Part shown: one piece after another, positions 52,167-60,310 of the stretch
Numbering within the stretch: position 1 is the first letter of the stretch
How the letters are laid out: each line of letters opens with the position of its first letter
DNA from: JAPPLG01 sp965199935
GTDB lineage: Bacteria; Bdellovibrionota; Bdellovibrionia; Bdellovibrionales; UBA1609
Length of the DNA stretch: 64,000 bases
Assembly: GCA_965199935.1 (NCBI GenBank)
Contig: CBDATD010000001.1
Span: 310,001 to 374,000, forward strand
Direction of reading: 5' to 3'
The notes under the pieces: model-generated
Told to the model about the DNA's origin: nothing
Database searches by the model: none
Seen by the model: only the letters and a program-made list of their open reading frames with translations
Translations under genes and position numbers: made by a program

Positions 52167-52813
52167 CTCATTGTATTTCCGTATTTAATTACTATATTCA
52201 CTAGATTTTTAGAATCAATTTTTTCATCTTTTATACCCATAGCTATCCAATCATACGCTTTAGGTAAAGTTCCATATTTTTTATAATCATAGACAGCATC
52301 AAGCAGAGCTTGTTCAGCAGAGCTGACTAGAGCTGGTTGTGATTTTTTAATACCATAAGGAACTCGTTTTTTCACATCACCCAATCGATTTTTAATAACT
52401 TTCACAAAATTCAGACGATACTGAAGTATATATAGTTTTTTAGAAATCTTGTTATTATATACAGTAAACCAAGAAGATACTTGATTAGAATATCCATATA
52501 AATTAAATACAGCTGGACCGCTTATTTGAAATTTAGCATCTAAGTTTCTCATATACTTACTAATTACCAAATAGGGAGAAGGAGACCAACTGCCGCCCAA
52601 GGGGATGTTTGGAGGTACTAAATAAAGGCCTCGCCAGAGTTTTACAATGATACCACTGGAAGATAGCTTATAAAATAAATCAGCTTCCTGCTTGGCAGAA
52701 AGACCTTTTACTTTTGCAAAATCTCCTGTTTTAACTTGCTCTTTGTTTTCCAACTGAGTCCATGCAAAAAATTGCATTCCTAAAGGACCTAGCATAATGT
52801 TTTTTGTTTTCAT
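51992..52813 (-). CDS. AbiEi-like antitoxin/transcriptional regulator
   Basis: 273 residues. The N-terminal winged-helix part (KVKGLSAKQEADLFYKLSSS) followed by GIIVKLWRGLYLVPP is the AbiEi family signature. The rest is the C-terminal AbiEi-type domain with SSAEQALLDAV. In AbiE systems this protein represses its operon and counteracts a nucleotidyltransferase toxin. No adjacent AbiEii is present, but a different nucleotidyltransferase lies at 53874-54341. No SD is evident before ATG 52813. Confidence 0.78.
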   Translation of the reverse strand: MKTKNIMLGPLGMQFFAWTQLENKEQVKTGDFAKVKGLSAKQEADLFYKLSSSGIIVKLWRGLYLVPPNIPLGGSWSPSPYLVISKYMRNLDAKFQISGPAVFNLYGYSNQVSSWFTVYNNKISKKLYILQYRLNFVKVIKNRLGDVKKRVPYGIKKSQPALVSSAEQALLDAVYDYKKYGTLPKAYDWIAMGIKDEKIDSKNLVNIVIKYGNTMSQKRVGWVLDELKVSQKILSRLKKKIPKTKFLVPLNPKNNKGPVNKKWGVIENVKLSS

Positions 52814-53193
52814 ATTTTTTATTATACTCGTTATTTTAACGAATACAAGAAAAAATATAAAAAAGTTATTTTATAGCATTGTGTTGTATATTTGCTGAAT
52901 GTTTCACTCCCAGTCTATAATGAGATGCCTCTTTTAAGGCCAAAAATCCACTTTTTTGAGCATTTTTTTTAGTACCTTTCTCAGCCTATAAATAATACTC
53001 AGGTCTCTTACTTGATTACACACAATCTCCTGTTGTCCTTGCCCTCAAAAAAAGGTGACTAAAGAATCTTTAAAAATCAATATTTTCTTAAAAAATTGCT
53101 TGCTTGTAATATCTACAAAAATAAAGGACACTGAACTCAAGTTACTGCCCCCTTGACTTGACCTTTCAGGTCCTCATGTGGGGGTTTTTTCAT
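52814..53193. other. Intergenic region
   Basis: This 380-nt AT-rich gap separates the divergent AbiEi-like and NYN genes. I see no gene. TATAAT at 52916-52921 is a possible -10 box on the plus strand without a clear -35. The right end holds a terminator-like hairpin, listed separately. Confidence 0.5.
53148..53190 (+). promoter_or_regulatory. Terminator-like leader hairpin over NYN ribosome-binding site
   Basis: CCCCC (53148-53152) pairs with GGGGG (53180-53184), with an inner stem GACCT/AGGTC (53160-53164/53168-53172), followed by TTTTTT. The GGGGG is also the only SD-like sequence before the NYN start at 53194. The structure could end transcription early and hide the ribosome-binding site, giving attenuation. 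Confidence 0.6.
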
Positions 53194-53706
53194 ATGCAAA
53201 ATTTGAAAAAATCTGCAATCTTTTATTTTGACGCACAAAATTTTTATAAACGAGCTAGAACAACGTTTTCTGGCATCAAATACCCGAACTTTAATCCGGT
53301 TGTTTTATCCCATGTAGTAGCACAACAGTATTCCTTGGAAATACAAAAAATTAAATTTTACACAGGAATTCCTCCAAAAAAAAGAAATCCACACTGGAAT
53401 CAGTTTTGGAGTAAAAAGTTGGCTCTTATGGGAAAAAATAAAAAAGTCACCATTTTTACAAGAAAAACCCAACTTAGAGAAAAAATAATTGTTATTGAAG
53501 GAAAAGAACATCAAATAACATTTGATGTAGAAAAAGGTATAGATGCTAGGATGACCATTGACGTTGTTAGAGATGCCTTAAAACAAGAATCTAAAGCCAT
53601 TGTTATCTTTAGTGAAGATCAAGATTTATCGGAAGCCATAAATGAATTAAAAATCATAATGTATGAAAGTTCTTTAGCAGCTGACAGACTTATTTTGAGC
53701 GATTGA
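53194..53706 (+). CDS. NYN-domain (PIN-like) protein, shortened C-terminus
   Basis: 170 residues. AIFYFDAQNFYKRA at the N-terminus, KFYTGIPP, KGIDARMTIDVVRDAL and VIFSEDQDLSEAI give the acidic residues of the NYN/LabA-type nuclease fold. Relatives usually continue beyond this point; here the last 15 residues diverge and the protein stops, so it may be truncated. NYN proteins act on RNA or in phage defence contexts. ATG 53194 fits the GGGGG SD about 9 nt upstream. Confidence 0.75.
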   Translation: MQNLKKSAIFYFDAQNFYKRARTTFSGIKYPNFNPVVLSHVVAQQYSLEIQKIKFYTGIPPKKRNPHWNQFWSKKLALMGKNKKVTIFTRKTQLREKIIVIEGKEHQITFDVEKGIDARMTIDVVRDALKQESKAIVIFSEDQDLSEAINELKIIMYESSLAADRLILSD

Positions 53707-53884
53707 TGGAGTTTGAATCTACAACAGCCGGACTCACTCGGTGATTCTTCTTGGAAATCGGATTCAAAGAGGCTGTATGAAGTTGAGAAAAATCATCCAA
53801 AAACTGAAGAATGCTTTCAGCAGTCATCACTCGACACTGTTTCAAATACTCCGGGGAAAACGTTTGAATACATCTAAACTTCAT
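53690..53884 (-). CDS. Small protein overlapping nucleotidyltransferase gene
   Basis: 64 residues, beginning MKFRCIQTFSPEYLKQC. Its start overlaps the stop of the nucleotidyltransferase gene by 11 nt in another frame, an arrangement typical of two-gene toxin-antitoxin modules. No family recognised. It converges on the NYN gene with a 17-nt overlap. Confidence 0.5.
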   Translation of the reverse strand: MKFRCIQTFSPEYLKQCRVMTAESILQFLDDFSQLHTASLNPISKKNHRVSPAVVDSNSINRSK

Positions 53885-54341
53885 CTAATTGCTCCAAGGC
53901 TTTAATATCAATTAAATCCTGCTTTCTCCCACTAGATTTTTTCATCTCAATTAAATACCTTTTAGCCAGGATATTCATTTTTTTACCTTTCACATCTATT
54001 TCCTTAATCATGTTTTTCTGTAAGTCATATACGATAATCACATCCACCATTTCCAAGGGATTATCAGGATTAAAAAAATTCCATGCAACGAGATTTTTCT
54101 CCCTAACATACTCCTCCTTAAAATTGAAAATATCTTCTGCACCAATCGGCAGTCTAGATCTAAGACCAATTTCACTTAAGGACAGCTCTACCGATTTAAG
54201 GTTTTTCAATGACCAGGCAATGACAAAATCCACATCCACTGTTCCCCGAACAGCTCCATGCAGAGCGACAGCGTACCCGCCGACGAGAGCGTAAGGTATT
54301 TTATATTTTTCCAGCTGACCAACAACTTTTTTAATAAACAT
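53874..54341 (-). CDS. Nucleotidyltransferase, MNT/AbiEii-like
   Basis: 155 residues. LVGGYAVALHGAVRGTVDVDF near residue 20 (positions 54226-54288) is the minimal nucleotidyltransferase motif: GG, then a D-x-D pair that binds metal. A later MVDVII supplies the third acidic position. Proteins of this kind occur as toxins or antitoxins that transfer nucleotides to tRNA or proteins. Its overlap with the 64-residue gene suggests a two-gene module. A link to the AbiEi-like gene 1 kb away is possible but unproven. Confidence 0.75.
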   Translation of the reverse strand: MFIKKVVGQLEKYKIPYALVGGYAVALHGAVRGTVDVDFVIAWSLKNLKSVELSLSEIGLRSRLPIGAEDIFNFKEEYVREKNLVAWNFFNPDNPLEMVDVIIVYDLQKNMIKEIDVKGKKMNILAKRYLIEMKKSSGRKQDLIDIKALEQLDEV

Positions 54342-54550
54342 AATATACTCACTTCACATTTTTACTATTGTCTATTATAAAGGGAGAGAGGGGGGCGGAC
54401 AAGCAGTCTTTCCAGTATAGCTTTGCCAAACTTGATTGAAAACCCAAGCTTCAAACCACACCCCTGAGACAGTGCAGAAGGAGTACGAATCATTTAACTC
54501 TGTTGAAACACGCCAAGCAGTCCAACCCAGCCTTTCCAAAGAATGTAAAT

Positions 54551-55132
54551 ATGAAAAAAACAAACATTATTTTAGCCAGCCAGTCTCCAGCTAGAAAAAA
54601 ACTTTTAAATTCTCTAGGACTGTCCTTCACAGTGATCCCTCCTTCTGTGAATGAGGAAGTGTACAAAAGAAAAATAAAAGACCCGAAAACCCTCTGTCAG
54701 ACGCTGGCTCAAGTGAAAGCAGAATCTGTCAATAAAAAAAACTGCTGGGTGATCGGCTCTGATCAGGTTGTGCATTTGAAAGGCCGTATTTTTGGAAAAC
54801 CAGGGAACAAAAACAAAGCTGTGGAAATTTTATCTCTGCTGGAAGGAAAAACTCACGAGTTGATGACAGCCCTTTATCTTCAAAAGCCGGATGGCTCTTA
54901 TTTTGAAGAATTGACTACAAGTAAAATGAGTATGCGAACTCTTAATCAAAAACAAATTGAGTTTTACTTAGATCAAGACGAGCCTTACGGATGCGCCGGC
55001 TCCTACACGATTGAAAAAAGAGGAATCACTCTTTTTGAAAAAATTGATTCGCCAGACTTCAATGCTATTGTTGGTTTGCCTTTAATCTCTCTCTCCTCCC
55101 AGCTCAAACTTTGGGATCCCCCTGAAAGGTAA
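54551..55132 (+). CDS. maf: Maf-like nucleoside triphosphate pyrophosphatase
   Basis: 193 residues. ILASQSPARKKLLNSLGL at the N-terminus, VIGSDQVVHLKG near residue 72, GKPGNKNKA, and YGCAGSYTIEKRGITLFEKI near 150 mark the Maf/YhdE/YceF family. These cleave non-canonical or canonical NTPs to NMP and PPi and can inhibit septation when overproduced. ATG 54551 begins the conserved sequence. It marks the return to core genes after the accessory region. Confidence 0.93.
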   Translation: MKKTNIILASQSPARKKLLNSLGLSFTVIPPSVNEEVYKRKIKDPKTLCQTLAQVKAESVNKKNCWVIGSDQVVHLKGRIFGKPGNKNKAVEILSLLEGKTHELMTALYLQKPDGSYFEELTTSKMSMRTLNQKQIEFYLDQDEPYGCAGSYTIEKRGITLFEKIDSPDFNAIVGLPLISLSSQLKLWDPPER

Positions 55133-55300
55133 ACGATTATTTTTATGCAGGCTTGGCAGTATCATCACTTCTCTCCCTGTTGAACCTCCGTCTGCCTTTT
55201 TTCACGTAAAAGCGCCTCAGCTTTTTAAACTGCTCAAAAATTCTTCTTGAGTGGTATATCCAGGCTGTCATACTTCCAAATACAAAACTCAGCGGCTTTG

Positions 55301-55416
55301 CTTGTGCGAAAGCAAAGGCAGACAAACCTTCAGACACACGTTTTTCGGCAAAGCCGCCTGTCCTTAACTTGTTCCCGCCATCACTCAGCCTATAGGACCA
55401 ACACCGATCTGACAGC
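55301..55416 (+). repeat. Dispersed repeat, copy B
   Basis: Same orientation and alignable with 43557-43684 from CGAAAGCAAAGGCAGACAAA through CCGATYTGACAGC. It contains an internal GGC-AAAGCC-GCC stretch and is intergenic, after maf. Confidence 0.75.
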
Positions 55417-55476
55417 ACTGCTGTTTTGCTGACGTGAAAACAAGAATCCGAAGGCTGGAAGAAGGTCCAGGAACAT

Positions 55477-55523
<47 letters not shown>

Positions 55524-55526
55524 TGA

Positions 55527-55532
55527 TATAAT
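55527..55532 (+). promoter_or_regulatory. TATAAT -10 box, likely leaderless start
   Basis: A perfect TATAAT lies 8 nt before ATG 55541. Transcription should begin at or just before the start codon, giving a leaderless or nearly leaderless mRNA. No SD precedes the ATG, which fits. Confidence 0.6.
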
Positions 55533-55540
55533 GCCCTCAT

Positions 55541-56140
55541 ATGAAACTTGTCCAGATTTTTCTTTTATGTTTTTTGAGCGGTTCTGTCCTCGCACAGAAA
55601 AAAAATTCTCCGTCAAAAAAACAAGAATCAACTCCGCCGCAGGAGATAAAACTAAAACCAGCCCCTCTTCCAATCCACAGCATGGGGGATCATTGGTCAG
55701 GAGTTCGGGAGGCCGATGGAGTTTCTACCTATAAATTAAAATCAAACCCTAAAGTCATCGGGACTTTTCACCTGCAAAAACAAGAGAAAATAGATTTAAA
55801 AGAGTTGAAACAAAAAGATTTTTTTAAAAAATTCACCTGGAGAAAGGAAGAATGGCTGAGAGTGATCGGCATCCAAGAGTGGAAGGCGGACTCACACAGT
55901 CTGAAGAAAAGAAAAGATTTTATGGAGTTAAATATCAAGGGCTCCTACAAAAGGTCCAGCGGCCGGCAGGTGTTTTTTAAAGAGCGTCAGTTATTCTTTC
56001 CAGACTCGGTTTATCAAATACTCGTGATTGGTCCGGAAAAGAAAACCCTTCAAAAAGGGAGTGTGAGGAGTTTTTTTAAGAAAGCCCAAAAAATAGGAAT
56101 TCAAAAGAGAAAGGGGGATCAGCGTGAATCAAGGTCATAG
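55541..56140 (+). CDS. Exported basic protein, unknown
   Basis: 199 residues with a signal peptide (MKLVQIFLLCFLSGSVLAQ). A Pro/Lys-rich linker follows; the mature protein is very basic with no cysteines after the signal and no family I recognise. The ATG has no SD and follows a TATAAT box and the ATCA tract, so expression may be variable and leaderless. It overlaps the next gene by 17 nt and is probably co-transcribed with it. Confidence 0.72.
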   Translation: MKLVQIFLLCFLSGSVLAQKKNSPSKKQESTPPQEIKLKPAPLPIHSMGDHWSGVREADGVSTYKLKSNPKVIGTFHLQKQEKIDLKELKQKDFFKKFTWRKEEWLRVIGIQEWKADSHSLKKRKDFMELNIKGSYKRSSGRQVFFKERQLFFPDSVYQILVIGPEKKTLQKGSVRSFFKKAQKIGIQKRKGDQRESRS

Positions 56141-57173
56141 AGCATTGTTATTTGTTTTTTTAATCTTTAGTTCGCCGCCGGTTTTTTCTAAAGAGGAGAA
56201 GTCAAAGACGGAAGCTGGAGCTCCTTGTCTGGATCAAAATTGTCCTTCCATTGAGGGATCTCTTCAAACACTGCAGGAAACGACCAGCGATCAAATGTGC
56301 AAAGCCACGCAAAGCAAACCAGAGTGCAAAGGAATAAAAAAAGATCACTTAAAGGGATGTGCTTCTTCTAGAGGAGCATTATCAGCAGTACCGGATGGAG
56401 CTCTGGCGTGTACGATGGGTGTTTTTAAAGGAATAGCAGAACTTCTCACCTCTGTGGCCAAAGGAATAAAATCAATATTTTCCGATGATGAAGACCCAGG
56501 GATGAAGGCTTACCTTCATGCAGAATATGAATCTGCCTATGAAGGCGCAAGGCTTGAATCTCGCTACGGTTCTGGAAAAATAACAGCTCCTCTCTCAGCA
56601 GTGAAGTCTCTTTTTGAATTACTTTATAGTTCAATGGGGGACGTGTATTCTTGCTTAAATTCTGTGGGTCTTTCTCAAAAAATGTGTGCATTTTTCAGCA
56701 CCGGAGTCCTTGCAACAGCAGGATTAGGGGCCAGTGTGTCTCTGCCATTAGCAGGCCTTGCTGCTGCTGGAGCCGCAGGGCTTGGTCCGGCAGCTCTAGC
56801 AGCAAGTGGAATAGCCTTAGCATTTATTATATTTCATAACGACCCGTTTTCTGCTGTTGTTGGAGCCTCTTTTTTCGGAGTGGCGGGTTCGGCCCTTGGT
56901 GAGCTGTTTGCACCTGTGTATTTGTTGGCGGCATTGGCTGCAAAACCAGCCGCTGTTGTGGGTGGAGTTATTGGCGCAACAGCCGGTTCAGCGGCTCTTC
57001 ATGATGAACAGGTGAAAAAACGCATTATGGAAAAGATGAAAATCAAAATTAGAGAGCTTGAAACAGAGATTGAAGAAAAAGAGTATCTAAATATGATGAA
57101 ATTCAAAAGGTTTCGTCTATCAGAAGAAGATAAAAGATTAATGCGAAAATACCAGATAGATAAATTTAATTGA
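56124..57173 (+). CDS. Exported protein with Ala/Gly-rich hydrophobic region
   Basis: 349 residues. The signal peptide ends at about residue 22 (PPVFS). Residues about 25-100 carry six cysteines. Residues about 185-290 form a long Ala/Gly/Leu-rich stretch with three or four possible membrane helices, reminiscent of glycine-zipper-type segments. The C-terminus is a charged helix (about 295-349). No family recognised. GTG 56124 has GGGGG 7 nt upstream. It might insert in a membrane after export. Confidence 0.72.
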   Translation: MNQGHRALLFVFLIFSSPPVFSKEEKSKTEAGAPCLDQNCPSIEGSLQTLQETTSDQMCKATQSKPECKGIKKDHLKGCASSRGALSAVPDGALACTMGVFKGIAELLTSVAKGIKSIFSDDEDPGMKAYLHAEYESAYEGARLESRYGSGKITAPLSAVKSLFELLYSSMGDVYSCLNSVGLSQKMCAFFSTGVLATAGLGASVSLPLAGLAAAGAAGLGPAALAASGIALAFIIFHNDPFSAVVGASFFGVAGSALGELFAPVYLLAALAAKPAAVVGGVIGATAGSAALHDEQVKKRIMEKMKIKIRELETEIEEKEYLNMMKFKRFRLSEEDKRLMRKYQIDKFN

Positions 57174-57336
57174 AGAAAATAACAGATAATAAGGCAGGAT
57201 GCCGATCTTCGTTCACACTGCTTTATTTAACTTGATAGGTTATAATGCATTGCATCATTAGTGAATAAATACTAGACAGATAAAGAACGGTATGTCACTT
57301 AAACCTCAAGTGAAACCCTATAAGGAGGTTCTTGAT

Positions 57337-57567
57337 ATGAGGTTGGCTTTAGTTTTAGGACTGTTGTTCTTTGGATGGACAGTGTATTCGCAAGAAGATG
57401 CTCAGTGTCCAGATGAACAGTCTTTTGTGGATGGTGTTTGCGTTGAAGTCGAAAACGCAGATATGGCAGTAACAGGGGAAGATGTAGCGTCCTCCGCGGC
57501 TATGGAGGCTGACGACTCATCAGCAAATACTGCTGATGACTCAGATGCAGACTCTGCAGGCAATTAA
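57337..57567 (+). CDS. Small acidic exported protein
   Basis: 76 residues. A signal peptide (MRLALVLGLLFFGWTVYSQ) is followed by a short segment with two cysteines (CPDEQSFVDGVC) and a Ser/Ala/Asp-rich acidic tail. AAGGAGG lies 8 nt before ATG 57337, deciding against the upstream in-frame ATG 57292. TATAAT at 57241-57246 may be its promoter -10 box. Function unknown. Confidence 0.72.
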   Translation: MRLALVLGLLFFGWTVYSQEDAQCPDEQSFVDGVCVEVENADMAVTGEDVASSAAMEADDSSANTADDSDADSAGN

Positions 57568-57585
57568 AAACATCTAAGATTTTTT

Positions 57586-57628
57586 GATCTCCGGTGCTGT
57601 TTTCTTTTATGGCAGAGTACCGGGGATC
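57586..57628. other. Imperfect hairpin after small exported gene
   Basis: GATCTCCGGTGCTG and CAGAGTACCGGGGATC form an interrupted stem with a 13-nt loop, 19 nt after the stop. T residues precede rather than follow it, so it is not a standard terminator for the plus strand. It may protect the 3' end of the mRNA. Confidence 0.45.
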
Positions 57629-57687
57629 GTCTCCTGACATTTCTTCTTCTCACACAGCACTCCCAAATAAAGGAAAACAGCGTTCGC

Positions 57688-58197
57688 CTAGCTGGTTTGT
57701 GCTTTTTTCTGCCTGCTTTCCAGAGCCAGCAGTCTGGATTTAGCCTTTAAACCCAAAGCAAACCCGCCTAAGCCTTTTCTCCCCACCACACGGTGACAGG
57801 GAACTATGATCAACCAAGGATTTTTACCACAAGCTGACCCTACAGCCCTAAAAGCCTTAGGGGAGCCAACAGCCTGTGCCGCCTGTGAATAAGAACAACA
57901 ACTCCCGTAGGGAATACTCCTTAAATATTTCCAAACTTTTTTTTGAAAAACAGTTCCTCGAGGATACAAAAGAACATCCCATTTTTTAATTTCTTTCCCG
58001 GAAAAATAATCCCGCAGCTGGGACACTAAAAACAAAATAAACTCAGGAGTCCGCCTCCTATTTTTTGATGAGTGCTTTCTTTCCCCAGACCCTGCAGAAG
58101 AATGCACTCTTGAAATAGAGTAGAGCTTGTCCTCCTTCCACTGAATCTCAAGCGCTCCAATAGGAGAGGAATACAAATAACTTTCTTTTGAACTCAT
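57688..58197 (-). CDS. ogt: Methylated-DNA-protein cysteine methyltransferase
   Basis: 169 residues. YSSPIGALEIQW near the N-terminus and the C-terminal domain GTVFQKKVWKYLRSIPYGS, then SACGKNPWLIIVPCHRVVG with the acceptor Cys, are diagnostic. It repairs O6-alkylguanine by transfer to its own cysteine. ATG 58197 has GAAGG 7 nt upstream; longer in-frame readings are unlikely. Single gene. Confidence 0.95.
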   Translation of the reverse strand: MSSKESYLYSSPIGALEIQWKEDKLYSISRVHSSAGSGERKHSSKNRRRTPEFILFLVSQLRDYFSGKEIKKWDVLLYPRGTVFQKKVWKYLRSIPYGSCCSYSQAAQAVGSPKAFRAVGSACGKNPWLIIVPCHRVVGRKGLGGFALGLKAKSRLLALESRQKKAQTS

Positions 58198-58279
58198 AAA
58201 AAAACCTTCAAAGCTGCAACTGCTGAATATCAAAATAATTTCATAACAGCTTGAGAATGCAACCCGCTGTCGAAAAAAC

Positions 58280-59794
58280 TCAAGACTCTGGAGAATGATA
58301 AGACAGCAAGAGATCTTTATTTAAAGAATCAAATGATTTTCTCCCTAAAGCAGAGAGCATTTCATAGTAGTCGCGATTCAAATTGTACACATAATGCCTG
58401 ACACGATCTGATTTATCCTCCACATCCAAGCCGCGCATTAAAGCTTTTGAATGAGTCGTAATACCCACGGGACAAGAGTTGCTGTTGCACCGAAGCGCTT
58501 GAATACAGCCTAAAGCCAGCATGAAACCGCGGGCTGTGTAGATGGCATCCGCCCCCTGGGCTAAAGCCATCATTTGCTTTCCTGAATTCACCAAACGCCC
58601 GGAAGCCACAAGCTTCATTTTTTTCCGAACACCAAACTGCTCCAAAATCTGATGAACCAAAGGCAAAGACTCAAAAATCGGCCATCCCACATGGTCCATA
58701 AAAATTTTAGGCGCCGCCCCCGTGCCGCCTTCAGCCCCGTCAATAGCCATATAGTCCGGAAAAATATTCATTTCCGACATTGTTTTCACCCAGCCGGCCA
58801 GCTCCTCAACCTGCCCCAAACAAAATTTAACACCCACAGGCAGTTGGGAAATATCTTGAACCCTTTTAATAAACAAACAAGTGGACTTATAATCTGAACA
58901 CTCTAAGTGATAAGGCGGTGAAATGACGTCTTTTCCCTCATCAACCCCTCTAAGCTCAGCAATTTCTTCAGTGATTTTTTCTTTAGGAAGAATCCCCCCT
59001 TTTCCAGGTTTAGCCCCTTGAGAAAATTTAATTTCAATCATTTTAATTTGCGTCTGCCCGGATAAAGATTTTAACTTTTCTTCGTCCAAAGCCCCCTTAG
59101 AATCCCTGACACCAAACTTCGCGGTCCCCATCTGAAAAATGAGATCGCATTTTTCCATCAAGTGGTATTTAGGATAGCCCCCCTCCCCTGTATTTAAAGG
59201 GATGCCTGCTTTAAAAGCCCCGCGGGCTAAGGCTTGAACAGCTTTAGAGCCTAAAGCGCCATAGCTCATAGCACCCGCCATAACAGGTTTGTCAATAGTG
59301 TAAGATTTCTTCAAATTTCTTTCTTCTCCAAAAGTTAAAGAAAATTTTTTAAGCTCTGACTTTAAAACAGGAAACATTGAGTGCTTTAATTTCATTTCAC
59401 TGCGGTCAAAATTCAGCAAAGAACCAAAAGCCGCAGAGCTTTCAATGTCTTTTGATTTTTTGTAAACATCCGAACGATCTACTCTATTAAAAGGACGGCC
59501 CTCCACATCACTGGAGTACAAATATTGCCTAAATTCAGGCCCCAAACTTTCAATAATGTACCGGACTTGAGCTAAAATCCCAAAATTAGCCAGAAGTGTA
59601 TGAGTTTTTTGTATATGTCTATAGTAAAAATTAACAGCATTGAGAATAAGTAAAACACCAGTTAAAGAGTAAAGCCAAAGAGAAGAATAGAAAAAGGACA
59701 AGCACAAAGACACCACAAAGAACAACAGTATAAAAAAATTGACGAAAGCAGAGAGTTTTTCCAAATTCATTGTTATTCGATGCTCTGTTTTCAT
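58280..59794 (-). CDS. FMN-binding glutamate-synthase-like protein with N-terminal membrane anchor
   Basis: 504 residues. Two hydrophobic helices (about 13-60) precede a GltB-type FMN domain: GAMSYGALGSKAVQALARGA near residue 175, NTGEGGY near 200, IEIKFSQGAKPGKGG near 247, DGAEGGTGAAP near 350 and the cysteines CNSNSCPVGI near 440. The glutaminase domain and the rest of GltB are absent, as in stand-alone members of this family. Substrate unknown. A cupin gene lies 9 nt upstream in the same operon. Confidence 0.9.
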   Translation of the reverse strand: MKTEHRITMNLEKLSAFVNFFILLFFVVSLCLSFFYSSLWLYSLTGVLLILNAVNFYYRHIQKTHTLLANFGILAQVRYIIESLGPEFRQYLYSSDVEGRPFNRVDRSDVYKKSKDIESSAAFGSLLNFDRSEMKLKHSMFPVLKSELKKFSLTFGEERNLKKSYTIDKPVMAGAMSYGALGSKAVQALARGAFKAGIPLNTGEGGYPKYHLMEKCDLIFQMGTAKFGVRDSKGALDEEKLKSLSGQTQIKMIEIKFSQGAKPGKGGILPKEKITEEIAELRGVDEGKDVISPPYHLECSDYKSTCLFIKRVQDISQLPVGVKFCLGQVEELAGWVKTMSEMNIFPDYMAIDGAEGGTGAAPKIFMDHVGWPIFESLPLVHQILEQFGVRKKMKLVASGRLVNSGKQMMALAQGADAIYTARGFMLALGCIQALRCNSNSCPVGITTHSKALMRGLDVEDKSDRVRHYVYNLNRDYYEMLSALGRKSFDSLNKDLLLSYHSPES

Positions 59795-59803
59795 CCGAAA
59801 CCT

Positions 59804-60109
59804 TTAGAAAGATTTAAAAGCACAAAGAGAAATACAATTCTTTTCACCCTGAACTTTTTTGGAGTGGCGGGTGTTGGAAGGAATCACAATTTTATCTCCT
59901 CCTCTCAGCAAAACACGATTGCCTGCGATATTAAAGAGTATTTCCCCTTCACACACCATACGAATCTCGTCCAAAGGATGAATATGGTCTTCGACTTCTT
60001 CACCCGCTTTATAAACCTCTTCTACAGCGGAAAGCCCTTCCCTCTCAAAAAACATACGAATCTGCTCCGCTGTGGGGACCACAGGAGACTGCCATCGATA
60101 AATCAACAT
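59804..60109 (-). CDS. Cupin-domain protein
   Basis: 101 residues. HIHPLDEIRMVCEGE near residue 42 and GDKIVIPSNTRHS near 71 are the two cupin motifs, with metal-binding His and Glu. Small cupins serve as dioxygenases, isomerases or ligand sensors. It precedes the glutamate-synthase-like gene by 9 nt, suggesting a shared job. The N-terminal half has features of ethanolamine/acireductone-type cupins, but no firm assignment is possible. Confidence 0.85.
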   Translation of the reverse strand: MLIYRWQSPVVPTAEQIRMFFEREGLSAVEEVYKAGEEVEDHIHPLDEIRMVCEGEILFNIAGNRVLLRGGDKIVIPSNTRHSKKVQGEKNCISLCAFKSF

Positions 60110-60310
60110 GAAACTATTATGAACTGTTTCCGCGTCTAAAGTCTATTGAAATTTTTACACAACTAAGCTGTTTTCTGTCAAAAACAATGGAAAAAATGAC
60201 CTTCCTAAATACTGCTCCAACGCTCAGGGAAATAACACTAAAACAAAAAGACAAAAAAGACGATAGTCTATAGAAGGTCTAATACACGCTAAAACAGCAG
60301 GCAGGCTGAA

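Noticed and set aside
54375..54563. 62-codon minus-strand frame before maf
   Set aside because: No SD, no conserved features, overlaps the maf start antisense.
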